Positions 13,604 to 21,703 of a stretch of 27,325 bases of DNA are shown piece by piece. Numbering within the stretch: the first letter of the stretch is position 1; every line of letters starts with the position of its first letter. This DNA is from JANQEA01 sp964466035 (lineage in GTDB: Bacteria; Bipolaricaulota; Bipolaricaulia; UBA7950; UBA9294). The stretch spans positions 1-27,325 of the forward strand of contig CAYXLR010000023.1 in NCBI GenBank assembly GCA_964466035.1, given 5' to 3'. The notes below the pieces were generated by a model. It was not told where the DNA came from. It saw nothing but the letters and a program-made list of their open reading frames with translations, and made no database searches. Both the position numbers and the translations under genes were made by a program.

Positions 13604-16141
13604 CTAGTTCAGACTCAGTGCCAGTACTTCCGAAACGCCGTTCTTGATTGTCACTCCGTACGCTCGGTCCGCATGACGAACTGTTTCCTCGTTGTGCGAG
13701 ACAACGATCACCTGAATCCGCTCGGCATAGTCGCGAAGCATCCGCGAGAGGCGCGTCGTGTTCATCATGTCGAGCGCCGCGTCGACCTCGTCCAGGATGA
13801 AGAACGGTGCGTTCTGATACTCCTGAAGCGCGAAGATGAACGCGGTGGCGACCAGGGTCTGCTCCCCGCCCGACAGCGAGTCGATGATGTGCGGGTCCTT
13901 GTCCGGCGGATGGGCCTTGATCAGCAGGCCGGACGAGATGTCCCCCTCGTTCTCCAGCTCGAGCGACGCGGCCCCTCCGTCGAACAGCCGCTCGAAGATC
14001 CGCTTGAACTCGGCGTCCACTTCGTGGAGCGTCTCGTGGAACCGCGCGCGCTTCCGCTCCTCGATTTCTCCGATCAGGCGCTCGATCTCCTGCTTCTCCC
14101 GCTCGAGCGCGTCGACGCGCTCGCGGAAGAGGTTGAACTCCTCCTCGTAGGCGTCGTACTCGTCGATCGCCTTCATGTTGATCGGCTCGAGCCGGCGGAT
14201 CCGGCGCTTCGCCTGCTCGGTCCGCCGTTCGAGCTCCTTGAGCGGCTCGTCGATGTAGTAATCCGGATCGCGTTTCTCCTCCTTGCCGAGGGCCTCGAGC
14301 TCGGCCTGCGCCTCGGCCTCCTCCCGCTCGTAGCGCGACAGGGCCCGGCGGAGGTTCTCCAGCCCCTGATACGCCTCGCGGCGCTGCTCGCGCAGCTTGT
14401 GGAGCTCGTCGCTTCGCGTCGCGGCCTCTCCCTTGACGCGGTCCTTGTTCTGCTGCCTGTCGGTCAGGTCCTTCTCCTGGGTCTCGAGCCGGCTCTCGGC
14501 CTGGGAGATCTCGTCCTCGAGCTGCTCGATCTCCTTGCGGAGCTTCGAGATCTGCTGGCGCCGCTGCGTGACGTCGAACCCGCTGTCCTTCGGCTTGGCC
14601 GGCCCCTTCCCCTTGCGCCGGTCCGGCCTCCAGCCCCCGGTCAGCGCGCCGCCCTTGCTCTGCAGGTCCCCGTCGAGCGTCACCGCGCGGACGCCGTCGA
14701 CGTCCTGCAGCGCCTCGAGGTTCTCGGCGACGACGGTGTCGGAGAGGACGTACTCGAACGCGCGCCGGTACTTCTCGTCGAACTCGACCAGGTTGATCGC
14801 GTAGTCGATCAACCCTTCGCGCTTCAGCGCCTCGGTCGACGCGAGGCTCTTCCGCATCGTGACCAGGCGGCGGAGCGGGAGGATCCGCGCCCTGCCGAGG
14901 CGCTTCTCCTTCAGGTAGTTGATCGACTCGATCGCGGTCTCGCGCGTGTCGACGACGAGGTCGTTCAGGTTCCCGCCGGCCGCTGTCTCGAACGCGACCT
15001 CGAACCCGGGCTTCGGGGTCGCCAGCGACGTGATCGTGCCGTAGACGCCGCCGCGCTTCCGCTCGAGGAGCGCCTCGACGGCCGGATTGGCGCGCCGGTC
15101 GCCGGAAGAGGCCGAGGCGCGGGCGGCCTCCGTCGCCTTCATCCGGGTGATCTCGTCGATCATCTCCTCGAGGTTCGCGATCTGCTGCCGCTTGAAGTTG
15201 ACCTCGCTGCGCTTGTGGAGGATCTCGGAGCGAAGCCGCTCGACCTCCTTCACCAGGGTGACCTGCCCTTCGCCGGCGAGGTCGTCCTGGATCCCCTCGA
15301 GCTCCCACTCCTTGTTCTCGATCTCCCGGTCGAGGCGCGCCACCTGGCCCTCGAACTCGGCGATCCGCTCGTCCATCCCCTTTCGCTCGTTCTGGGCCCG
15401 GGCGAGCTTCTCGGCGATCTGCCCGCGCTGCTTGTGGAGGATCGAGTGTCGGAGCCGCTCCTGCTCCTCGATCAAGCGCTGGTACTCGATCGCGGCGTCG
15501 CGCTCCTTCTGCAGCGAGAGGAGCCGCCGTCTCCGCTCGGCGAGGATGACGCGGTGGGTGTTCAGCTTCGACTTGACGTCCTTCAGCTCGAGGATCGCCT
15601 TGCGGCGCTTCTCGTCGTACGCGGCGATCCCGCTGACCTCGTCGATGATCTCGCGCCGCCGGACCGGGCTCCGCCGGATGATCTCGGTGATCCGCCCCTG
15701 GGCGATCAGCTGCTGGCCGTCGGGGTCGATCCGGGCCGCTTCGAGCACCTCGTCGATCGTGCTGCGAGGGCAGCTCTTCCCCATGAACGTGTAGGTCCCG
15801 GACTTGCGGGTGATGCGTCGGCCGATGGTGATCTCCGGCGTCGGATGCCCGTTCTCCAAGAACCGATCGAACACGCCGTCGCCGTTGTCGAGAAGGAGGA
15901 CGACCTCCGCCGTGTCGGACGGCTTGTAGCGATCTCCGCCGTTGAAGATCAGGTGCTCGAGGCGGTCGGCGCGCAGCTGCGACGACCGCCTCCCCATCAC
16001 GAAGCTGATCGCGTCGAACAGGTTCGATTTCCCGGACCCGTTTTCGCCGACGACGGCGGTCAGCCCCTCGAAGAAGGGGATGACCGTCTCCTTCCGGAAC
16101 GACTTGAACCCCGTCAGCTCGACCTTGTTGATCCTCGTCAT
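13604..16141 (-). CDS. smc: chromosome segregation ATPase Smc, short-armed
   Basis: An 845-residue condensin ATPase that extrudes and organises chromosomal DNA. The start at 16141 overlaps the upstream HTH gene stop (ATGA) and has GAGGA upstream. Walker A GENGSGKSN is at 32-40; the first head ends near 170; the N-terminal coiled coil runs about 175-360; the hinge about 364-500 with GGNLNDLVV and SKGGALTGG; the second coil about 520-705; the signature LSGGEQ is at 756-761 and Walker B FILDEVDAALD at 781-791. Bacterial Smc proteins are usually about 1,150-1,200 residues with arms of about 330; here the arms are about 185. All catalytic motifs are intact, and scpA and scpB follow, so this is a genuine Smc and not an RecN or Rad50. 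Confidence 0.96.
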   Translation of the reverse strand: MTRINKVELTGFKSFRKETVIPFFEGLTAVVGENGSGKSNLFDAISFVMGRRSSQLRADRLEHLIFNGGDRYKPSDTAEVVLLLDNGDGVFDRFLENGHPTPEITIGRRITRKSGTYTFMGKSCPRSTIDEVLEAARIDPDGQQLIAQGRITEIIRRSPVRRREIIDEVSGIAAYDEKRRKAILELKDVKSKLNTHRVILAERRRRLLSLQKERDAAIEYQRLIEEQERLRHSILHKQRGQIAEKLARAQNERKGMDERIAEFEGQVARLDREIENKEWELEGIQDDLAGEGQVTLVKEVERLRSEILHKRSEVNFKRQQIANLEEMIDEITRMKATEAARASASSGDRRANPAVEALLERKRGGVYGTITSLATPKPGFEVAFETAAGGNLNDLVVDTRETAIESINYLKEKRLGRARILPLRRLVTMRKSLASTEALKREGLIDYAINLVEFDEKYRRAFEYVLSDTVVAENLEALQDVDGVRAVTLDGDLQSKGGALTGGWRPDRRKGKGPAKPKDSGFDVTQRRQQISKLRKEIEQLEDEISQAESRLETQEKDLTDRQQNKDRVKGEAATRSDELHKLREQRREAYQGLENLRRALSRYEREEAEAQAELEALGKEEKRDPDYYIDEPLKELERRTEQAKRRIRRLEPINMKAIDEYDAYEEEFNLFRERVDALEREKQEIERLIGEIEERKRARFHETLHEVDAEFKRIFERLFDGGAASLELENEGDISSGLLIKAHPPDKDPHIIDSLSGGEQTLVATAFIFALQEYQNAPFFILDEVDAALDMMNTTRLSRMLRDYAERIQVIVVSHNEETVRHADRAYGVTIKNGVSEVLALSLN

Positions 16142-16395
16142 GTCAATTCCTCGGTCGTCTCCTTCACGTATCGAGGGAAGAGGCTCAGCTGGACGATCCG
16201 GCGACGCGCCGGCGCGGGGGAGTGTCCGATGAGGAGCCGTTCGATCTTGTACCGGTTGTAATCGTTCGGCTCGGAGGTCCCTTCTTCCCATCGGATGATC
16301 GACGGGATCGAGACCCCTAGTTGTTTTGCGGTCGTGCGCTTACTCCACCCGTTCTCCAGTCGGAAGCCTTGTAGGCGTTTGCCCAACGCGTCCAT
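16138..16395 (-). CDS. small XRE-type HTH protein coupled to smc, with a clamp-motif tail
   Basis: An 85-residue protein. The helix-turn-helix is clear at about residues 4-55: FRLENGWSKRTTAKQLGVS followed by IPSIIRWEEGTSEP, the Cro/C1 pattern. A Pro/Arg linker (about 58-67) leads to a tail with QLSLF at 69-73, an exact match to the bacterial sliding-clamp-binding pentapeptide QL(S/D)LF. The start at 16395 is chosen because GGAGG lies upstream at a workable distance; an in-frame ATG at 16413 lacks a site and falls about at the predicted transcription start. The stop overlaps the smc start (ATGA), so it is coupled to smc. It is a DNA-binding protein by fold; its role with condensin is inferred. 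Confidence 0.82.
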   Translation of the reverse strand: MDALGKRLQGFRLENGWSKRTTAKQLGVSIPSIIRWEEGTSEPNDYNRYKIERLLIGHSPAPARRRIVQLSLFPRYVKETTEELT

Positions 16396-16422
16396 CCGGG
16401 AGCCCCCCTCCATCTGTTTACC

Positions 16423-16451
16423 AATATAACTTCTGTTACATCTTAGCGCAA
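16423..16451 (-). promoter_or_regulatory. promoter of the HTH-smc-scpA-scpB-rubredoxin operon
   Basis: On the minus strand: TTGCGC (16451-16446), a 17-base spacer and TATATT (16428-16423). The predicted start is about 20-25 bases upstream of the ATG at 16395, leaving room for the GGAGG. Confidence 0.6.
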
Positions 16452-16482
16452 AAGAGAACGAGAGGGACCCGTTCGGTCCCTC
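16449..16482 (-). terminator. terminator of the coiled-coil protein gene
   Basis: Stem GAGGGACC (16462-16469) with GGTCCCTC (16475-16482) and a five-base loop. On the minus strand the tract TCGTTCTCTTTTG follows. It ends transcription from 17415-16528, and the T-tract runs directly into the -35 of the smc operon promoter. Confidence 0.7.
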
Positions 16483-16527
16483 CCGTCCATCTGGTTCCCC
16501 CTCACCCTTTCATCGTCCGTCCGTTGG

Positions 16528-17415
16528 TTACTGGTTGCCGAGGAATCCCCAGATCAGCGCGCCGACGCCCGCGAGCAGAGCGACGATCGAGATGAAGAAC
16601 AGCGTGTCGATCTGAGGCTGCAGATCGTTCTCCTCGAGCGCGGCAACGCGTGCTCCGAGGCTCTCCAACTCGGCGGCGCGGCTGGCGGACCAGTCGGCGA
16701 GCTCCACGTTGATCCGCTCCGACAGACCGGCGATCGCGTGATCGAACCCCTCGAGCTTGGCCCGGTTGTTTTCGGCTCGGATCGCCAGAGCGGCCATCGC
16801 GCGCTCCAGCTCGATCACCTTCTTCTTGAACGTGCCGACGTCCTCGTCCTCGAGCGCCTGGAGGCGCGCGGCGAGATCTCCGATCTGCCCCTTCACCATC
16901 GAGAGGTCGGCGTAGACGGAGTCGCGCAGCGCGTCGATGTCCCCGTAGATGGCGACCTTGAACGCGTCGAGCTCCCCGCGGAGTTCGGCGATGTCGCCGT
17001 CCAGCAGCGCCTTGACCTCATCGACGTACGCCGACAGCTCGGACAGTCCGGCCTCGAGCGCGACGACGCGGACCATCAGCTCCTGCTGCGTCCCGGTCAG
17101 CGCGTCGACGTCCTCGCGGAGACCGACGATCTTCCCCTCGGCGTCCTTGATCTCCACGGAGAGGGCGGTCATGATGTCCTTGTAGTCCTCGATCCTCGCA
17201 TCGAGTTCATCGATGTCCGCCATGTTCCCCTTGATCTCGCCGATCAGCTCCGCCATCAGCGTCTGAAGGCTGCCGAAGGTCGCCTCCATCGCCGAGATCT
17301 CCTGCTCCAGTAGCTCCGAGACCGCCTGGGCGCCTTCTTCCTGGCCATAGCCGACGAACAGGAAAACAAGGAGCGACAAGGCGGTCACCGCCGTGACAGA
17401 AAGCGCTCTCTTCAT
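16528..17415 (-). CDS. exported coiled-coil protein with C-terminal membrane anchor
   Basis: A 295-residue protein of unknown function. Residues 1-25 (MKRALSVTAVTALSLLVFLFVGYGQ) form a signal peptide or signal anchor. Residues about 30-265 are almost entirely helix-forming, with leucines, alanines and acidic residues in heptad-like spacing, repeated DID.L-type segments, no cysteine and almost no proline. A hydrophobic helix near the C-terminus (about 272-291, FFISIVALLAGVGALIWGFLG) is followed by only two or three residues. This suggests an extracytoplasmic rod attached at its C-terminus. The ATG has AGGAGG upstream. It is monocistronic, with a terminator behind. No family was recognised; stalk or envelope-spacer roles are guesses. 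Confidence 0.85.
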   Translation of the reverse strand: MKRALSVTAVTALSLLVFLFVGYGQEEGAQAVSELLEQEISAMEATFGSLQTLMAELIGEIKGNMADIDELDARIEDYKDIMTALSVEIKDAEGKIVGLREDVDALTGTQQELMVRVVALEAGLSELSAYVDEVKALLDGDIAELRGELDAFKVAIYGDIDALRDSVYADLSMVKGQIGDLAARLQALEDEDVGTFKKKVIELERAMAALAIRAENNRAKLEGFDHAIAGLSERINVELADWSASRAAELESLGARVAALEENDLQPQIDTLFFISIVALLAGVGALIWGFLGNQ

Positions 17416-17768
17416 CGTCGTCCTCCTTTGTAGGATTCCGTATGTTCGCTTGAGATTAGCGTTTGCGTGCGGAACCGAAGAGGACCGCTGCCGTGTGCCC
17501 GCCGACCGTTTGTCAGTCGGTCCGTGGACACGTGTCCGGCCGCGCGAGCGTCATCGCCGAGGCCCGGACCAAGGGGGTTCGGACGGATCGGAGGGAAGCG
17601 CGGTGGGGACTGGGATGACGAGGTTCGGACCACGTTGCGGCTCGAGGGTGCCCATGCTACAATGCGCCGTTCCGCGCGGTCGATAAAACCCATATAGCGC
17701 GGGCATTGTCTTGCTCCCTCGGCACATGGTGGGGGGCGGGACACGAAAACGGGGGTGCGCGCAGTAAG
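17416..17768. other. intergenic region between divergent coiled-coil gene and hppA
   Basis: It holds a 12-base perfect palindrome GGACACGTGTCC at 17526-17537, a small CCGAC/GTCGG hairpin just upstream of it, and the hppA promoter at 17635-17663 with a leader of about 100 bases. No clear promoter was found for the minus-strand gene. Confidence 0.5.
17635..17663 (+). promoter_or_regulatory. hppA promoter with extended -10
   Basis: TTGCGG (17635-17640), a 17-base spacer and TACAAT (17658-17663) preceded by TGC, an extended -10. The ATG of hppA is about 100 bases after the expected start. Confidence 0.6.
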
Positions 17769-19973
17769 ATGAGCGAATACGTGCTGATCGCCATTCCGGC
17801 CGCGATCTCTGTCCTGGCCCTTCTCGGGGCCTTCCTGTTCAACAGGTCGGTCGTGTTGAAGGCACAGGGCACCGATCGGATGAAGGAACTCCAAGGGTAC
17901 ATCCGCTCCGGGGCGTTCACGTTCATGATCTCCGAGGCGAAGGTGATGCTTATCACAATGGGCGTCATCGGCGCCGTCCTCTGGATCCTCTTCTACTGGG
18001 AGATCGCGGTGGCGTTCTGGATCGGCTCGCTCCTGTCGCTCGCCGCGGGCTTCATCGGGATGAACGCGGCGACGCACGCCAACGCCCGCACGACGCACGC
18101 AGCCCGGAAGTCGTTCAAGGACGCGCTGAACGTCGCCTTCTCCGGCGGGAGCGTGATGGGGCTATCGGTCGCGGGGCTGGCGCTGATCGGCATGGTGATC
18201 GTCGTGCTCCTGTTCCGAAAGTGGTTCGCGGCGGACGCACTTCACATCGAGACGCGGTACCTCTTCGGCGTGCAATCGCTCGGCGTCAACTTCATCCGCG
18301 GCGCGCTGATCGTCTCCGCGTACTCGATGGGCGCGTCGCTCGTCGCTCTGTTCGACCGCGTCGGCGGCGGGATCTACACCAAGGCGGCCGACATGGCGGC
18401 GGACATGGTCGGGAAGGTCGAGCTTCATCTCCCCGAGGACGATCCGCGGAACCCGGCGACGATCGCCGACAACGTCGGAGACAACGTCGGAGACGTCGGC
18501 GGCTTGGGAGCCGACCTCCTCGAGTCGTTCGTCGGCGCGATCATCTCGGTGATGGTCATGTTCCTGTACGTGTGGGTCGGACGGGGCAACGCCTCCCTCC
18601 AGCCGTTGATCGGGAAGCTCGCGCCGCTCGGCCTGGAGGGACACTACGGGTGGCTGCTGATGGCGCCGCTGGTCATCGTCGGAGGCGGGCTGTTCTCGAG
18701 CCTGCTCGCCATCCTCTACATCCGGTTCAGCCGGAGGCAGGAGGGGATGCAGGCGGTGCTGATGAACGGCACGCGTCTCGCCGCCGTGCTGACCGCCGCG
18801 ACGACCTTCCTCTTCTGTTGGTTCAGCCCGGTCGGGATGAACGTCTTCTACTCGGTCATCCTCGGGTTGGTGGCCGGCGTGGGGATCGGGTTCTTCTCCG
18901 AGTACTACACCAGTTCGCACTACCGGCCGACGAAGGAGCTCGCTCGGATGAACCAGTCCGGCCCCGCCGTCGGGGTGACCGAGGGGATGGCCCTCGGCAT
19001 GCTGAGCACGTTCTTCCCGGTGCTGCTCATTGCCGGGGCGACGATCGGCGCGTATCAGCTCGGCAACCTGCCCGGGGTGGCGTTCACCGCGCTCGGGATG
19101 CTGTCGTTCGTCGCGATGACGGTCGCCGTGGACACCTACGGTCCGATCGCCGACAACGCCGGCGGGATCTCCACGATGGCCGAACTTCCGCCCGAGGTTC
19201 GTGAGCGGACCGACAAGCTCGACTCGATCGGGAACACGACGGCGGCGATCGGCAAGGGATTCGCCATCGGGTCGGCGGCGTTCGCCGCGCTCGGCCTGAT
19301 CGCGGCGTTCATGTGGTCGGCGATCGGGAGTGCCGACAAGGTCGTTCCTCCGCAACTGCCGATCGTCGGACAGATCGCGGCCGAGTTCTCGCCGACGGGA
19401 AGCCCGATCATGATGGGCGCGTTCGTCATCGCGGGGCTGATGCTCGGCGCGATGGTACCTTACGTGTTCAGCGCGCTGCTGATCCGCGGGGTCAGTCGGA
19501 CGTCGAACCTCCTCGTGCAGGAGATCCGGCGCCAGTTCAAGGAGAACCCGAAGATCATGACCGGCGAGGAGACGGCCGACTTCAACCGGTGCATCGCCAT
19601 CACAGCGCACGGCGGGCTGAACAAGATGTTCGTCCCGGCGATGATCGCCGTGATCACGCCGATCGTCTTCGGACTGGTGTTCGGGCGGTACGCGCTCGGC
19701 GGGTTCCTGATCGGTGCGCTCCTCTCCGCGATTCAGCTGGCGATCTACTGCGCCAACTCGGGCGGGGCGATGGACAACGCGAAGAAGTACATTGAGGAAG
19801 GGAACTTCGGCGGCAAGAACTCCGAGGCGCATGCCGCCGGGGTCACCGGCGACACCGTCGGTGACCCGCTGAAGGACACGGTCGGACCGTCGCTCGACAT
19901 CCTGATCAAGCTGATGTCGGTGATCGCCCTCGTGTTCGCGTCGTTGTTCCCGCTGTACCCCGTGTTCCTGTAG
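17769..19973 (+). CDS. hppA: membrane-bound ion-pumping pyrophosphatase, K+-dependent type
   Basis: A 734-residue polytopic membrane enzyme that couples hydrolysis of pyrophosphate to export of H+ (or Na+). About 16 hydrophobic helices are visible. The substrate site includes GGGIYTKAADMAADMVGK, EDDPRNPATIADNVGDNVGD (about residues 218-237) and the C-terminal GGAMDNAKKYIE. In GNTTAAIGKG (from residue 488), Ala follows GNTT and Gly comes three positions later; known K+-independent enzymes have Lys at the first of these, so this belongs to the K+-dependent class. H+ versus Na+ cannot be told by eye. The ATG at 17769 is chosen because homologues start near here; the ribosome-binding site is weak. 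It recovers energy from PPi released by reactions such as tRNA charging. Confidence 0.96.
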   Translation: MSEYVLIAIPAAISVLALLGAFLFNRSVVLKAQGTDRMKELQGYIRSGAFTFMISEAKVMLITMGVIGAVLWILFYWEIAVAFWIGSLLSLAAGFIGMNAATHANARTTHAARKSFKDALNVAFSGGSVMGLSVAGLALIGMVIVVLLFRKWFAADALHIETRYLFGVQSLGVNFIRGALIVSAYSMGASLVALFDRVGGGIYTKAADMAADMVGKVELHLPEDDPRNPATIADNVGDNVGDVGGLGADLLESFVGAIISVMVMFLYVWVGRGNASLQPLIGKLAPLGLEGHYGWLLMAPLVIVGGGLFSSLLAILYIRFSRRQEGMQAVLMNGTRLAAVLTAATTFLFCWFSPVGMNVFYSVILGLVAGVGIGFFSEYYTSSHYRPTKELARMNQSGPAVGVTEGMALGMLSTFFPVLLIAGATIGAYQLGNLPGVAFTALGMLSFVAMTVAVDTYGPIADNAGGISTMAELPPEVRERTDKLDSIGNTTAAIGKGFAIGSAAFAALGLIAAFMWSAIGSADKVVPPQLPIVGQIAAEFSPTGSPIMMGAFVIAGLMLGAMVPYVFSALLIRGVSRTSNLLVQEIRRQFKENPKIMTGEETADFNRCIAITAHGGLNKMFVPAMIAVITPIVFGLVFGRYALGGFLIGALLSAIQLAIYCANSGGAMDNAKKYIEEGNFGGKNSEAHAAGVTGDTVGDPLKDTVGPSLDILIKLMSVIALVFASLFPLYPVFL

Positions 19974-20016
19974 CGAATGGCGGGGCCGGTCGTCCCGCGA
20001 GGGGGGGGGGAGGGGC

Positions 20017-20559
20017 ATGATCAACCCGTTCTTGATCGGCGATCGGATCTACCTCCGCCCGCTCGACGAAGAGACGGATCTCGACCGGTGCCTCGGATGG
20101 ATCAACGATCCGGAGGTCCTTACGACCCTCGGACGGCGGCATCCGACGGGACGCGCCGCCGAGCGGGAGTGGCTCCAGGAGCAGTACAAGAGCGAAGAGC
20201 AAACGAACCTGGCGATCGTCCTCAAAGACGGGGATCGTCACATCGGCAACTGTGGGTTCAACGAGATCGACTACGTCAATCGCAGCGCGGTCTTCGGGAT
20301 CCTGATCGGGGAGAAGGACGCCTGGGGCCAGGGGTACGGACCGGAGGCGGCCCGGCTGATCCTGAAGCACGGGTTCGAGGAGCTCGGTCTGCACCGGATC
20401 GGGCTCGACGTCTACTCGCACAACGAACGCGCGATCCGCGCCTACGAGAAGGCCGGATTCGTCCGTGAGGGCACGCTCCGCGAGTCGTACTACCGAAACG
20501 GCGTCTACCACGACACGATCGTGATGTCGGTGCTCGAATCGGAATGGAGGGACGCGTGA
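20017..20559 (+). CDS. GNAT-family N-acetyltransferase (RimJ/RimL-like)
   Basis: A 180-residue protein. It opens GDRIYLRPLDEET, typical of the RimJ/RimL-type GNAT group; the acetyl-CoA loop is WGQGYGPEAARLIL (about residues 108-121), followed by LHRIGLDVYSHNERAIRAYEKAGF and ESYYRNGVYHD near the end. It transfers acetyl from CoA to an amine of a protein or small molecule; the substrate is unknown. GGAGGGG precedes the ATG and adjoins a run of ten G (20001-20010). It is 43 bases after hppA and overlaps the next gene by four bases. Confidence 0.9.
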   Translation: MINPFLIGDRIYLRPLDEETDLDRCLGWINDPEVLTTLGRRHPTGRAAEREWLQEQYKSEEQTNLAIVLKDGDRHIGNCGFNEIDYVNRSAVFGILIGEKDAWGQGYGPEAARLILKHGFEELGLHRIGLDVYSHNERAIRAYEKAGFVREGTLRESYYRNGVYHDTIVMSVLESEWRDA

Positions 20560-20786
20560 GGCTCAGCTTCTGGAGCGACGAGGACCGGTGGTTCGTCCCC
20601 CGGACGTTCGGGTTCGGCTACTCGCTGAATCTCAAGTACGTGGCGAAGCGGCTCGGCTGGATCAAGTCGGCTCCCGAGGAGATTCCCGCGGAGCAGGATC
20701 GGACCGAGCCGCCGACCGACGTTTCGAGGACGCGCGAGGAGCGGCTTCGCGAGAGGATCGAGTCGTCGAAGCACGAGGACGTCTGA
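20556..20786 (+). CDS. small DUF5808-like protein
   Basis: A 76-residue protein. The first 40 residues (FWSDEDRWFVPRTFGFGYSLN, then LKYVAKRLGWIK) resemble the DUF5808 domain, in which a short Asp-rich start, a VPK/RxFG turn and an aromatic LN segment are conserved. The rest is charged and probably disordered. The start is GTG at 20556, which overlaps the GNAT stop (GTGA) and has GGAGGG upstream; its stop overlaps the ABC ATPase start by one base (TGATG). Function unknown; the context suggests it belongs to the transporter unit. Confidence 0.7.
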   Translation: MRLSFWSDEDRWFVPRTFGFGYSLNLKYVAKRLGWIKSAPEEIPAEQDRTEPPTDVSRTREERLRERIESSKHEDV

Positions 20787-21703
20787 TGATCACCGCGCGC
20801 GGCCTGACCCGTCGGTTCGGCGATCTGGTCGCGGTCGATCGGCTTGACCTCGAGGTCCGCAAGGGCGAGGTGTTCGGCTTCCTCGGGCCGAACGGGGCCG
20901 GCAAGACGACGACCGTGCGGATGCTGGCGGCGCTGATCGCGCCGACAAGCGGCGAGGCGACCGTGGCTGGCCAACGGCTCGGCGCGGCGAACCGCGAGAT
21001 CCGACGGCGCGTCGGCGTGCTGACCGAGACGCCCGGCCTCTACCGGCGACTGTCCGCGCGGGACAACCTGATCTTCTTCGCCAAGCTGCACCGCGTCGCC
21101 GATCCGGCCGGGCAGGCGGAGCGGTACCTGAGGCTGTTCGAACTGTGGGATCGGCGGGACGCGGCCGCCGGCAGCCTGTCTAAGGGAATGCGCCAGAAGC
21201 TCGCGATCGCCCGCGCGCTGCTTCACGAGCCGGAGGTCCTGTTCCTCGACGAGCCGACGGCGAGCCTCGATCCGGAGTCGGCCCGGACCGTCCGCGACCT
21301 CATCGAGTCGCTGCGATCGAAGGAACGGACGATCTTCCTGTGCACGCACAACCTCGACGAGGCGGACCGGCTGTGCGATCGGGTCGCGCTGTTCAACCAG
21401 CGGCTGATCGTGGTCGGCGAGCCGTCGAGACTTCGAGAGGAGATGTACGGCCGCCGGACGGTGGTCCATCTCGTCGAACCGCGGCCCGGGATCGAGGACG
21501 CGCTCGATCTGCCGTTCGTCAAGTCCGTCGAGCGGGTCGACGACGCGCTCGTCGTCTCGTTGACCGATCCGGACCGCGAGAACCCGCTCCTGGTCGAGCG
21601 GCTGGTCGAGTTGGGCGTCGGGGTGCGGTACGTCAACGAGCTGCGGATGTCGCTCGAGGACCTCTACCTCGATCTGATGGAGGACGACGATGCACCGGCT
21701 TAG
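20786..21703 (+). CDS. ABC transporter ATP-binding protein (ABC-2 exporter type)
   Basis: A 305-residue ATPase subunit. Walker A GPNGAGKTT is at about residues 34-42, the Q-loop region is replaced by VGVLTETPGLYRRLSARDNL, the signature is LSKGMRQKL (131-139), Walker B VLFLDEP (151-157) with the D-loop SLDP, and the H-loop is CTHNLDEADRLCD. A C-terminal extension of about 90 residues is typical of the CcmA/NatA group. The ATG overlaps the previous stop. The permease gene begins 14 bases before its end, so the two are coupled. The exported substrate is unknown. Confidence 0.95.
   Translation: MITARGLTRRFGDLVAVDRLDLEVRKGEVFGFLGPNGAGKTTTVRMLAALIAPTSGEATVAGQRLGAANREIRRRVGVLTETPGLYRRLSARDNLIFFAKLHRVADPAGQAERYLRLFELWDRRDAAAGSLSKGMRQKLAIARALLHEPEVLFLDEPTASLDPESARTVRDLIESLRSKERTIFLCTHNLDEADRLCDRVALFNQRLIVVGEPSRLREEMYGRRTVVHLVEPRPGIEDALDLPFVKSVERVDDALVVSLTDPDRENPLLVERLVELGVGVRYVNELRMSLEDLYLDLMEDDDAPA

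Noticed and set aside
12335..16261. A 1,308-codon plus-strand open frame antisense to smc and scpAB
   Set aside because: It has the composition of a reverse shadow of coiled-coil codons (GAG/CTC), with no domain seen, while the opposite strand encodes clear condensin proteins.
17526..17537. 12-base palindrome GGACACGTGTCC as an operator
   Set aside because: Short dyads of this size are common in GC-rich DNA, and it lies about 100 bases from the hppA promoter with no partner site; left only as a note.
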